From Serratia rhizosphaerae (GTDB lineage Bacteria > Pseudomonadota > Gammaproteobacteria > Enterobacterales > Enterobacteriaceae), in assembly GCF_009817885.1 (NCBI RefSeq), contig NZ_CP041764.1, positions 2,046,001-2,110,000 on the forward strand: 64,000 nucleotides of DNA, given 5' to 3'. Below the pieces are notes generated by a model. The model searched no databases. It was not told where the DNA came from and saw nothing but the letters and a program-made list of their open reading frames with translations. Shown in pieces: positions 42,853 to 51,097 of this stretch. The first letter of the stretch is position 1; each line of letters begins with the position of its first letter. The translations under genes were made by a program, and so were the position numbers.

Positions 42853-45525
42853 ATGCCACACATCACGACGTCGAATTTAAACAAGTTAATTACGCGTGTC
42901 AGAAAAGCCCAGGCGATATTCGCCGACTATTCTCAAGCGCAGGTTGACAGAATTTTTCATGCCGCGGCCCTGGCGGCGGCTGATGCCCGCATCCCACTGG
43001 CGCAGCTGGCGGTTGACGAGTCAGGCATGGGGATCGTTGAAGATAAAGTCATGAAGAATCAATTTGCTTCCGAGCATGTCTATCATGCCTACAAGGATGA
43101 GGTGACCTGCGGTATTCTGGCGGAAGATGACGCCTTCGGCACCCTGACCATCGCCGAGCCGATCGGGGTTATTTGCGGGATCGTCCCCGCCACCAACCCG
43201 ACGTCGACGGTCATTTTCAAGGCGCTGATCAGCCTGAAAACCCGTAACGGCATTATTTTTTCTCCTCACCCCAGAGCCAGCAAGGCCGCCAATAAGGCGG
43301 CGGAAGTGATCTTGCGCGCTGCGGTAGACGCCGGCGCGCCGCCCGATATTATCGGCTGGCTGGACAGCCCCACCGTCGAGATGGCGGATCGGTTGATTCA
43401 CCATCCGCAGGTGGATCTGATCCTGGCGACCGGCGGCCCCGGCCGCGTAAAAGCCTCATACAGCTCCGGCAAACCCGCCATCGGCGTAGGCGCCGGCAAT
43501 ACGCCGGTCGTGGTCGATGAAACGGCGGATATCAAACGCATGGTCGCCTCCGTGTTGATGTCCAAAACCTTCGATAACGGCATGATTTGCGCCTCCGAAC
43601 AGTCGGTGATCGTCGTCGACGCCGTGTATGACGAGGTTCGTGCACGCTTTGCCGCCAACGGCGGCTATCTGCTGCCGGAAGCGCAGCGGCAGGCGGTGCG
43701 CGACATCATTGTGAAAAATGGCCGCATCAATGCCGACATCGTCGGTCAATCCGCATTGAGAATCGCCGAAATGGCGGGTATTGAGGTGCCGCCCAACACC
43801 AAAGTGCTGATTGGCGAGGCAACCGAGATAGGCGAGAGCGAACCGTTCTCCGGCGAGAAACTCTCCCCGCTGCTGGGCATGTATCGCGCACAGCACTTCG
43901 ATGACGCCATCAATAAAGCCGTCGCCCTGGCCGCGTTTGGCGGCGCCGGCCACACCTCTTGTCTGTATACCGATCAGGATAATCAGAAGGCGCGCATCGC
44001 CTGCTTCGGCAGCCGGCTAAAAACGTCGCGCATTCTGATCAACACGCCGGCATCCCAAGGCGGCATCGGCGATCTGTATAACTTTAAACTGCCTCCGTCC
44101 ATGACGCTGGGCTGCGGCTCCTGGGGCGGTAACTCCGTTTCAGAAAATATCGGTCCCAAACACCTGCTCAATCGTAAAACCGTGGCCAAGCGCGCGGAAA
44201 ACATGCTGTGGCACAAACTGCCGCAGGCCATCTACTTCCGCCGCGGCGCCTTATCCTCCGCACTGAAGGAGGTCGCCGTACAGGGCAAAGCCAGACGCGC
44301 GTTTATCGTCACCGGCCCGTATCTGTTCAGCCAGGGGTTCGTCAAGCCGGTGCTGGCCATTCTGCATGCGCAAGGCGTGGAAACCGATGTATTCGCCGAG
44401 GTGGGCGCGGAGCCAACCCTGACGATGGTTAACGCCGGCGCCCAGCGCATGCAGCAATTTAAACCGGACGTGATTATCGCGCTCGGCGGCGGTTCGCCGA
44501 TGGATGCCGCCAAGGTGATGTGGATGATGTATGAGCATCCCGACGTCAAATTCAGCGATCTCGCCCTGCGTTTTCATGACATCCGCAAACGCATTTACAC
44601 TTACCCCAACACCCGGATAAAAGCCCGGCTGATCGCCATCCCCACCACCTCCGGCACCGGTTCGGAGGTCTCGCCGTTCGCCGTCGTCACCGACGAGGCC
44701 AGCGGACAAAAATACCCGCTGGCCGACTATGCGCTGACGCCCGATATGGCGATCGTCGATGCCGATCTGGTAATGAATATGCCCAAAACCCTGTGCGCCT
44801 ACGGCGGTATGGATGCCATCACCCATGCCGTGGAAGCCTATGTCTCGGTGCAGGCCAACGAATATGCCGACGGGCAGGCGCTGCAGGCACTGAAGCTGCT
44901 GAAGGAGAGCCTGCTGCTCAGCTATCAGGCCGGCGCGCAAAACCCGCGGGCGCGGGAACGGGTGCACAATGCCGCCACCATCGCCGGCATCGCCTTCTCC
45001 AATGCGTTTCTCGGCATCTGCCACTCCCTGGCGCACAAGCTGGGGGCGGAATTTCCCATCGCCCACGGGCTGGCCAACGCCATGCTGCTGACCAACGTCA
45101 TTCGTTACAACGCTAATGACGGCCCTGCCAAGCAGACGGCCTTCAGCCAGTACGATCGCCCGCAGGCCCGCTGCCGCTATGGCGAAATCGCCGATCATCT
45201 GGGGCTGGCCGCCGCCGGCGACAGCGCAGAGCAAAAGGTCGAGAACCTGCTGACGTGGCTGGAGGGATTAAAGGCGGAACTGGCGATCCCGGCTTCGCTG
45301 CAGGAAGCCGGCGTCGATGAAACGCATTTTCTGTCGGTACTGGATAAGCTGGCGGTTGACGCCTTCGATGACCAGTGCACCGGCACCAATCCGCGCTATC
45401 CGCTGATTAAGGATCTTCGGCAGCTCCTGCTGGACTGTTTTTACGGCCGCTATTACAGCGATGCGCCCGACGTCGAGCGCCAGCGCGCGGTGAAAGAAAA
45501 AGAGGCCGTCAAAGTCACGGACTAA
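42853..45525 (+). CDS. adhE: bifunctional aldehyde/alcohol dehydrogenase AdhE
   Basis: An 890-residue fusion enzyme. Residues ~1-440 are a CoA-acylating aldehyde dehydrogenase (GIVPATNPTSTVIFKALISLKTRN, ATGGPGRVKASYSSGKPAIGVG, catalytic Cys in TFDNGMICASEQSV). Residues ~450-870 are an iron-dependent alcohol dehydrogenase (IALGGGSPMDAAKVMW, TTSGTGSEVSPFAVVTDE, metal ligands in YGGMDAITHAVEAYVS, CHSLAHKLG and FPIAHGLANAML). It reduces acetyl-CoA to ethanol in fermentation, probably as spirosomes. It differs from E. coli AdhE at many positions and stands beside mtl rather than tdk/hns, so it may be a second copy. ATG 42853 is preferred over 42829 because GGGAGAGA precedes it. Confidence 0.93.
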   Translation: MPHITTSNLNKLITRVRKAQAIFADYSQAQVDRIFHAAALAAADARIPLAQLAVDESGMGIVEDKVMKNQFASEHVYHAYKDEVTCGILAEDDAFGTLTIAEPIGVICGIVPATNPTSTVIFKALISLKTRNGIIFSPHPRASKAANKAAEVILRAAVDAGAPPDIIGWLDSPTVEMADRLIHHPQVDLILATGGPGRVKASYSSGKPAIGVGAGNTPVVVDETADIKRMVASVLMSKTFDNGMICASEQSVIVVDAVYDEVRARFAANGGYLLPEAQRQAVRDIIVKNGRINADIVGQSALRIAEMAGIEVPPNTKVLIGEATEIGESEPFSGEKLSPLLGMYRAQHFDDAINKAVALAAFGGAGHTSCLYTDQDNQKARIACFGSRLKTSRILINTPASQGGIGDLYNFKLPPSMTLGCGSWGGNSVSENIGPKHLLNRKTVAKRAENMLWHKLPQAIYFRRGALSSALKEVAVQGKARRAFIVTGPYLFSQGFVKPVLAILHAQGVETDVFAEVGAEPTLTMVNAGAQRMQQFKPDVIIALGGGSPMDAAKVMWMMYEHPDVKFSDLALRFHDIRKRIYTYPNTRIKARLIAIPTTSGTGSEVSPFAVVTDEASGQKYPLADYALTPDMAIVDADLVMNMPKTLCAYGGMDAITHAVEAYVSVQANEYADGQALQALKLLKESLLLSYQAGAQNPRARERVHNAATIAGIAFSNAFLGICHSLAHKLGAEFPIAHGLANAMLLTNVIRYNANDGPAKQTAFSQYDRPQARCRYGEIADHLGLAAAGDSAEQKVENLLTWLEGLKAELAIPASLQEAGVDETHFLSVLDKLAVDAFDDQCTGTNPRYPLIKDLRQLLLDCFYGRYYSDAPDVERQRAVKEKEAVKVTD

Positions 45526-45531
45526 CGCTAA

Positions 45532-45556
45532 ATGCGCCCTGCTGGTCAGGGCGCAT
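45532..45556. terminator. bidirectional hairpin between adhE and yiaF-like gene
   Basis: ATGCGCCCTG-CTGGT-CAGGGCGCAT, a perfect 10-bp GC-rich stem 6 bp after the adhE stop, between convergent genes. No strong T tract. Confidence 0.65.
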
Positions 45557-45567
45557 GTCCGGCAGGC

Positions 45568-46287
45568 TTAACGTACCACCTCATTGATGGCTTTCTGTGC
45601 GTTCTGCAGATCCTGCTGCTTCGCCGCCAGATTGGTCATCATGGCGTTATACTGCGCCACCTGCTGCTGATTGCGGAACTGCACGCCGCCGTTGTTAAAG
45701 CTGACCTGATTGCCCTGCGCCTGCAGGAAATCCCCTACCTGCACCAGTTCCTGGATAAAGCCGGCCGCTGCCGGAATGGTCGGCATCAGCGCGTTGGCCG
45801 GTGCGGTGACGATTTTGTCATAGGCCTGGTTATACACTGCCTTCAGATCGTCCGGCTGCTTCAGCGCCGTACGGGCGCTGTCCGCCTGCGACTTGGCGGT
45901 CTGTATCTGCTGCCCCAGCAGATTGAGCGTGCCTATCGACTGCTGCAGCCCGTCGCGCTTGCTGATGTAATCCTGCGCGGTGCGGATCTGGCTCACCTGA
46001 TCGATCGCCGGTGTCAGACTGGCGTCAACGGATTTGGTTAACTGCTGTGAAAATGCGACTAAAATTGCGTAATCGCCGGCATAGTTGCCAAACTTCTGCT
46101 TTTGGTCTTCGCTCAGCGTCGGTATTTTCACGCCGCTGCGCATTACGGTGTTTTGCAGATAGTCGATAAATGCCTTGCGCTGCTCCGGCTCTTTATCGCC
46201 GCAGGCGGTCAGCTGCATCACCACCAACAACGCCACAATCGGCGCCAACCAGCGCATTACGCCTTTGCTCTGAATCCCTACCGCCAT
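45568..46287 (-). CDS. yiaF: DUF3053 lipoprotein, YiaF-like
   Basis: A 239-residue lipoprotein. The signal sequence ends at the lipobox LTAC (LVVMQLTACGDKEPEQ), then the segment QRKAFIDYLQNTVMRSGVKIPTLSEDQKQKFG that is conserved in E. coli YiaF (~236 residues). The rest is strongly helical with Gln/Ala-rich stretches. Function is unknown. Its start has GGGAG at 9 nt. It is transcribed towards adhE. In E. coli yiaF lies near ghrB and yiaD, here ~10 kb away, consistent with local rearrangement of the same chromosomal region. Confidence 0.85.
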   Translation of the reverse strand: MAVGIQSKGVMRWLAPIVALLVVMQLTACGDKEPEQRKAFIDYLQNTVMRSGVKIPTLSEDQKQKFGNYAGDYAILVAFSQQLTKSVDASLTPAIDQVSQIRTAQDYISKRDGLQQSIGTLNLLGQQIQTAKSQADSARTALKQPDDLKAVYNQAYDKIVTAPANALMPTIPAAAGFIQELVQVGDFLQAQGNQVSFNNGGVQFRNQQQVAQYNAMMTNLAAKQQDLQNAQKAINEVVR

Positions 46288-46420
46288 GTGAAATAACTCC
46301 CGTGATAAACGTGTCTTTTCATCAGCTTCCTGCCTTTTTCGCTCTCCCTGCGCCTATAAGAATAGAACAACTGATGCGGGTTAGATACGCGATTTACCGA
46401 TCGCCGCGGCAAAAAGGCGT

Positions 46421-46445
46421 AAAAAAAGGCGCCCGCAGGCGCCTT
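46421..46445 (-). terminator. intrinsic terminator of glyQS
   Basis: AAGGCGCC-CGCA-GGCGCCTT with, on the minus strand, a seven-U tract (complement of A 46421-46427), 20 bp beyond the glyS stop. Confidence 0.9.
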
Positions 46446-46464
46446 CGTTCCTCACCACGCAGAC

Positions 46465-48534
46465 TTACTGCAGCACGGAGATATCCGCCACCTGCAGGAA
46501 CAGCTCGCGCAGTTTGCTCAGCAGCGTCAGGCGGTTAACGCGCACTTCTTCATCTTCCGCCATCACCATCACGCTTTCGAAGAACTCGTCGACGGTTTCA
46601 CGCAGCGCCGCCAGCTCCACCAGCGCTTCCTGGTAGCGGCCTTCGGCGAAGTACGGCTGCAGCTTGTCGCGCAGCACCACCAGGTGCGTCGCCAGCTTCA
46701 GCTCCGCCGGCTCTTTCAGCACCGACGCGCGCACCTGTTCGAACAGGGTGTCGGTGGATTTGGCCAGAATGTTGGAGACGCGCTTGTTCGCCGCCGCCAG
46801 CGCCGCCGCTTCGTCCAGCGTGCGGAAGTGGCTCACCGCTTTCACCCGGGCGTCAAAGTCCGCCGGCTTGGTCGGACGACGCGCCAGCACCGCCTGAATG
46901 GTGTCGACCGCGTGGCCTTCTTCCTGATACCAGGCGCGGAAACGGCCCAGCATAAAGTCCACTACCTCATCCACCACCTTGGCGTTGGTCAGCTTGCTGC
47001 CGTACAGGCGCACCGCTTCTTCCGTCAGGGTCTGCAGGTCCAGCGGCAGGTTCTTCTCAACGATGATACGCAGCACGCCCAGCGCCGCACGGCGCAGCGC
47101 AAACGGGTCTTTGTCGCCTTTCGGGTGCTGGCCGATGCCGAAGATGCCCGCCAGGGTGTCCATCTTGTCGGCGATCGCCAACGAACAGGCGACCAGCGAC
47201 TGCGGCAGCGCATCGCCGGCAAAGCGCGGCTGATACTGCTCGTTCAGCGCGACGGCCACGTCTTCCGCTTCGCCGTCGTGACGCGCATAGTGCATGCCCA
47301 TCACGCCCTGGGTGTCGGTAAATTCGAACACCATGTTGGTCATCAGGTCGCACTTCGACAGCAGGCCGGCGCGGGTGGCGTGGTTGACGTCGGCGCCGAT
47401 CTGGCCGGCAATCCAGCCCGCCAGCGCCTGAATGCGGTCGGTTTTGTCACGCAGGGTGCCCAGTTGCTTCTGGAACAGGACGCTCTCCAGCCGCGACAGG
47501 TTGTCTTCCAGACGCTGCTTGCGGTCGGTGTCGAAGAAGAACTCGGCGTCAGCCAGACGCGGGCGCACCACCTTCTCGTTACCGGAGATGATTTGCTGCG
47601 GATCTTTCGATTCAATATTGGCGACGAAGATAAAGTTCGGCAGCAGTTTGCCCGCGGCGTCGTACACCGGGAAGTACTTCTGGTCGCCCTTCATGGTGTA
47701 CACCAGCGCTTCCGCCGGCACCGCCAGGAATTTCTCTTCAAACTTCGCCGTCAACACCACCGGCCATTCCACCAGCGACGCCACTTCTTCCAGCAGGCTG
47801 TCGCTCAGATCGGCCTTGCCGCCAATCTTTTGCGCCGCCAGCTCGGCGTCGCGCTTGATGATCGCCTTACGCGCTTCATAATCCGCCACCACTTTGCCGC
47901 GTTCCAGCAGGATTTGCGGATACTGGTCGGCGTTATCCAGGGTGAATTCCGGCTCGCCCATAAAGCGGTGGCCGCGCACGGTGCGCGCCGACTCGATGCC
48001 CAGCACGGTGCCCGGGATAAGCTCATCGCCCAGCAGCATGGTCACGGTATGCACCGGACGCACGAACTGAGTCTCCTGGTCGCCCCAGCGCATCAGTTTC
48101 GGAATCGGCAGCTTCGCCAACGCGGCGCTGACCATCTCCGCCAGCAGCTGCTGCGCGGACTGGCCTTTGACCAGCGCGCGGTACAGCAGCCACTCGCCTT
48201 TGTCGGTTTTCAGACGCTCGGCCTGATCGACGCTGATGCCGCAGCCGCGCGCCCAGCCTTCGGCCGCTTTGCTCGGCTTGCCTTCGGCGTCAAACGCCTG
48301 CGCAATCGCCGGGCCGCGTTTTTCAACTTCGCGATCGGCCTGCGCCGCGCTCAGGTTCGCCACTTTCAGCGCCAGACGGCGCGGCGCGGCGAACCAGCTG
48401 ACATCGCCGTGCTCAAGGTTGGCGTTGTCCAGCTCGGCGCTGAAGTTGGCGGCAAAGGATTCCGCCAGGGAACGAAGAGCCTTCGGCGGCAGCTCTTCCG
48501 TGCCGATTTCCACCAGGAAAGTCTGTTGAGTCAT
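46465..48534 (-). CDS. glyS: glycyl-tRNA synthetase beta subunit
   Basis: A 689-residue subunit, same length as E. coli GlyS. It begins TFLVEIGTEELPPKALRSLAESF, the family N-terminal signature, and contains WFAAPRRLALKVANLS, LMRWGDQETQFVRPVH, RGHRFMGEPEF, an HD-like domain around MTNMVFEFTDTQGVMGMHYARHDGE, and a C-terminal DALR anticodon-binding domain (FDARVKAVSHFRTL...FFESVMVMAEDEEVRVNRLTLL). The alpha2-beta2 enzyme charges tRNA(Gly); the beta subunit holds most tRNA contacts. It follows glyQ by 9 bp with AGAGG in front. Confidence 0.98.
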   Translation of the reverse strand: MTQQTFLVEIGTEELPPKALRSLAESFAANFSAELDNANLEHGDVSWFAAPRRLALKVANLSAAQADREVEKRGPAIAQAFDAEGKPSKAAEGWARGCGISVDQAERLKTDKGEWLLYRALVKGQSAQQLLAEMVSAALAKLPIPKLMRWGDQETQFVRPVHTVTMLLGDELIPGTVLGIESARTVRGHRFMGEPEFTLDNADQYPQILLERGKVVADYEARKAIIKRDAELAAQKIGGKADLSDSLLEEVASLVEWPVVLTAKFEEKFLAVPAEALVYTMKGDQKYFPVYDAAGKLLPNFIFVANIESKDPQQIISGNEKVVRPRLADAEFFFDTDRKQRLEDNLSRLESVLFQKQLGTLRDKTDRIQALAGWIAGQIGADVNHATRAGLLSKCDLMTNMVFEFTDTQGVMGMHYARHDGEAEDVAVALNEQYQPRFAGDALPQSLVACSLAIADKMDTLAGIFGIGQHPKGDKDPFALRRAALGVLRIIVEKNLPLDLQTLTEEAVRLYGSKLTNAKVVDEVVDFMLGRFRAWYQEEGHAVDTIQAVLARRPTKPADFDARVKAVSHFRTLDEAAALAAANKRVSNILAKSTDTLFEQVRASVLKEPAELKLATHLVVLRDKLQPYFAEGRYQEALVELAALRETVDEFFESVMVMAEDEEVRVNRLTLLSKLRELFLQVADISVLQ

Positions 48535-48543
48535 GGCTGCCTC

Positions 48544-49458
48544 TTAGTTCTCGTTCTTTTTACACATCGGGAAGCCTAACGCCTCGCGGGACGCGTAGTA
48601 GGCTTCCGCCACGGCTTTGGTCAGCGTGCGGATGCGCAGAATATAGCGCTGACGCTCGGTGACGGAGATCGCCTTGCGCGCGTCCAGCAGGTTGAAGGTG
48701 TGTCCGGCCTTCAGAATGCGCTCATACGCCGGCAGCGGCAGCGGTTTTTCCAGCGCCAGCAACTGCTGCGCTTCTTTCTCGTACTGCTCGAAGCAGCTGA
48801 ACAGGAAATCCACGTCGGCGTATTCAAAGTTGTAGGTCGACTGCTCCACTTCGTTCTGATGGAACACGTCGCCGTAGGTGGTTACGCCCAGCGGGCCGTT
48901 GCTCCATACCAGATCGTAGACGCTGTCCACGCCCTGGATATACATCGCCAGACGCTCCAGGCCGTAGGTGATCTCGCCGGTCACCGGCTTGCACTCCAGG
49001 CCGCCGACCTGCTGGAAGTAGGTGAACTGGGTCACTTCCATGCCGTTCAACCACACTTCCCAGCCCAGGCCCCAGGCGCCGAGCGTCGGGTTTTCCCAGT
49101 TGTCTTCCACGAAGCGGATGTCGTGGATGGTCGGATCCAGACCCAGCTCTTTCAGCGAGCCCAGGTACAGTTCCTGAATATTGTCCGGTGAAGGCTTAAT
49201 CACCACCTGGAACTGGTAGTAGTGTTGCAGGCGGTTCGGGTTTTCACCGTAGCGGCCGTCGGTCGGACGGCGGGACGGCTGCACATAGGCGGAGGCCATC
49301 GGCTCTGGGCCCAGCGCACGCAGGCAGGTCATCGGGTGAGAGGTTCCCGCGCCGACTTCCATGTCCAATGGTTGAACAATGGTGCAGCCCTGGCGCGCCC
49401 AATAGTCCTGCAGTGTCAGGATCAGGCCCTGAAAGGTCTTGGTATCAAACTTTTGCAT
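48544..49458 (-). CDS. glyQ: glycyl-tRNA synthetase alpha subunit
   Basis: A 304-residue class II synthetase subunit (E. coli 303). It carries the catalytic site for glycyl-adenylate: FQGLILTLQDYWARQGCTIVQPLDMEVGAGTSHPMTCLRALGPEPM, VQPSRRPTDGRYGENPNRLQHYYQFQVV, and RLAMYIQGVDSVYDLVWS. The frame extends 93 codons further upstream but that sequence is Arg-rich and unlike any GlyQ; ATG 49458 (MQKFDTKTFQ) is the family start. The operon order glyQ-glyS with a 9-bp gap is conserved in Enterobacterales. Confidence 0.98.
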   Translation of the reverse strand: MQKFDTKTFQGLILTLQDYWARQGCTIVQPLDMEVGAGTSHPMTCLRALGPEPMASAYVQPSRRPTDGRYGENPNRLQHYYQFQVVIKPSPDNIQELYLGSLKELGLDPTIHDIRFVEDNWENPTLGAWGLGWEVWLNGMEVTQFTYFQQVGGLECKPVTGEITYGLERLAMYIQGVDSVYDLVWSNGPLGVTTYGDVFHQNEVEQSTYNFEYADVDFLFSCFEQYEKEAQQLLALEKPLPLPAYERILKAGHTFNLLDARKAISVTERQRYILRIRTLTKAVAEAYYASREALGFPMCKKNEN

Positions 49459-49735
49459 GTTAGATTCGCACGCGATACAAGTGGATTTAGATGGAATGGG
49501 CCAGTATACCCGTTGACCGTAAGATATACAGCCAGAATCCGGCCTCCGGTGTAAATCAGCGTGCAAAAAAAACGTTTTGCGCACCAGCGCGGCGCATCGG
49601 CACGCCGAAAGCGCATGTTCTGCTGCCGCCTGGCCTCTCCGCCGCCGCGGCCGGCGCGCGCTGCGCCGTTTATCGCCGCGGCTGGCACCAATCTTGCTCG
49701 CTGCCTGAGGTTCCCCACGCTCAGGAGGTTGTTTC

Positions 49736-51061
49736 ATGCAGGCAGACAGTCGTTATCGCTACCGCATTTTCGCCATGATGTTTTTTATCGCGCTGATTAA
49801 CTATGTCGATCGCGGCGCGCTGTCGTTCGCCGCCAACGACATCGCCCGCGAGTTCGGTTTCAACAAGACGCAGCTGGGGGCGGTGCTGGGCTACTTCGGC
49901 TTCGGCTATCTGTTCGGCTCGCTGTGCGGCGGCATCCTCGCCGACCGCGTCGGCAGCAAAAAAGTCTGGCTGCTGGCCGGCGCGCTGTGGTCGCTGCTGG
50001 AGATCGCCACCGCCTGGGCGGGCGAATTGGGCGTTGCGCTGTTCGGCGGCTCCGCGCTGATGGGCTTCGCCGCCCTGCGCATCCTGTTCGGCTTTGCCGA
50101 AGGCCCGGCCTACGCGCTGATGAATAAAACCATCGGCCACTGGTCGCCGCGCAAAGAGCGCGGCTTCGCGCTGGGCATCGGGCTGCTGAGCACGCAGATC
50201 GGCTCGCTGCTGACCGCGCCGCTGGCGGTCGGGCTGCTGCTGCTGACCGACGACTGGCGCAGTATGTTTATGCTGCTCGGGCTGTTCTCGCTGCTGGCGA
50301 TTCTGCTGTTCGCCGCCTGCTTTACCGATACGCCGGCGCAGCACCCGAAGGTTAACGCCGCCGAACTGGCGGCAATTGGCGGCGATCGGGAGAAAAATGA
50401 CGAGCATCAGGCGCCGCTGCCGTGGCGGGCGTTCTTCACCAACCGCACCCTGGTGTTCAACGCGCTCGGCTACTTTTCCTTTCTGTATGTCACCTTTGTG
50501 CTGGTCACCTGGGGACCGAAATATCTGCAGGACAGCTTCCATTACGACCTGCATGCGCTGTGGTATGTGGCGATGATCCCGTGGAGCGGCGCCTGCTTCA
50601 CCGTACTGCTCGGCGGACGCATCACCGATGCGCTGCTGGCGCGCAGCGGTAACCTGCGTGTGGCGCGCAACCTGTTCGCCGCCGTCACGCTGCTGCTGAC
50701 CGCCGGCTGCTTCCTGCTGATCCCGTTTATGCAGTCGCCCGCCGCGATCATTGCGCTGATGACGCTGGGCAACGCGCTGAACGCGCTGGTGAATAACGTG
50801 TATTGGTCGGTGGTGCTGGACGTGACGCCGAAAGCGTCGGTCGGGGCGTACAGCGGCATTACGCTGGCCATCGCCAACCTGGCGTCCATCAGCGCGCCGA
50901 TGCTCAGCGGCTGGCTGGCGCAGCAGCACGGCTACAGCGCGATGTTCTTCGCCACCGCGCTGGTCTCTTTCTGCAGCATGCTGTGCATGACCCGGCTGCA
51001 GCCGGAAAAGAAAATTACCGCCCGCGCTGCCGCCGCCGGCATTGCGCGCCATCCAGCCTAA
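49736..51061 (+). CDS. MFS transporter, anion:cation symporter type
   Basis: A 441-residue, 12-segment major facilitator of the anion:cation symporter family (ExuT/GarP/GudP branch). Typical features are ALINYVDRGALSFAANDI at helix 1, GYLFGSLCGGILADRVGSKKVW, the RILFGFAEGPAYALMNKTIGHWSPRKERG motif, and TWGPKYLQ in the second half. Members take up sugar acids such as hexuronates, galactonate or glucarate with protons. The exact substrate is not readable. The gene is alone between glyQ (divergent) and an autotransporter gene (convergent), with a strong AGGAGG. No catabolic enzymes lie next to it. Confidence 0.85.
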   Translation: MQADSRYRYRIFAMMFFIALINYVDRGALSFAANDIAREFGFNKTQLGAVLGYFGFGYLFGSLCGGILADRVGSKKVWLLAGALWSLLEIATAWAGELGVALFGGSALMGFAALRILFGFAEGPAYALMNKTIGHWSPRKERGFALGIGLLSTQIGSLLTAPLAVGLLLLTDDWRSMFMLLGLFSLLAILLFAACFTDTPAQHPKVNAAELAAIGGDREKNDEHQAPLPWRAFFTNRTLVFNALGYFSFLYVTFVLVTWGPKYLQDSFHYDLHALWYVAMIPWSGACFTVLLGGRITDALLARSGNLRVARNLFAAVTLLLTAGCFLLIPFMQSPAAIIALMTLGNALNALVNNVYWSVVLDVTPKASVGAYSGITLAIANLASISAPMLSGWLAQQHGYSAMFFATALVSFCSMLCMTRLQPEKKITARAAAAGIARHPA

Positions 51062-51066
51062 TACGC

Positions 51067-51090
51067 GCCGGGCGTAGGAAAACGCCCGGC
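51067..51090. terminator. bidirectional hairpin, MFS gene and autotransporter
   Basis: GCCGGGCGT-AGGAAA-ACGCCCGGC, a 9-bp stem in the 36-bp gap between convergent stop codons. Confidence 0.65.
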
Positions 51091-51097
51091 AGGCTCA

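Noticed and set aside
49459..49737. 93-codon N-terminal extension of glyQ
   Set aside because: Arg-rich, not seen in GlyQ; the conserved start MQKFDTKTFQ is at 49458.
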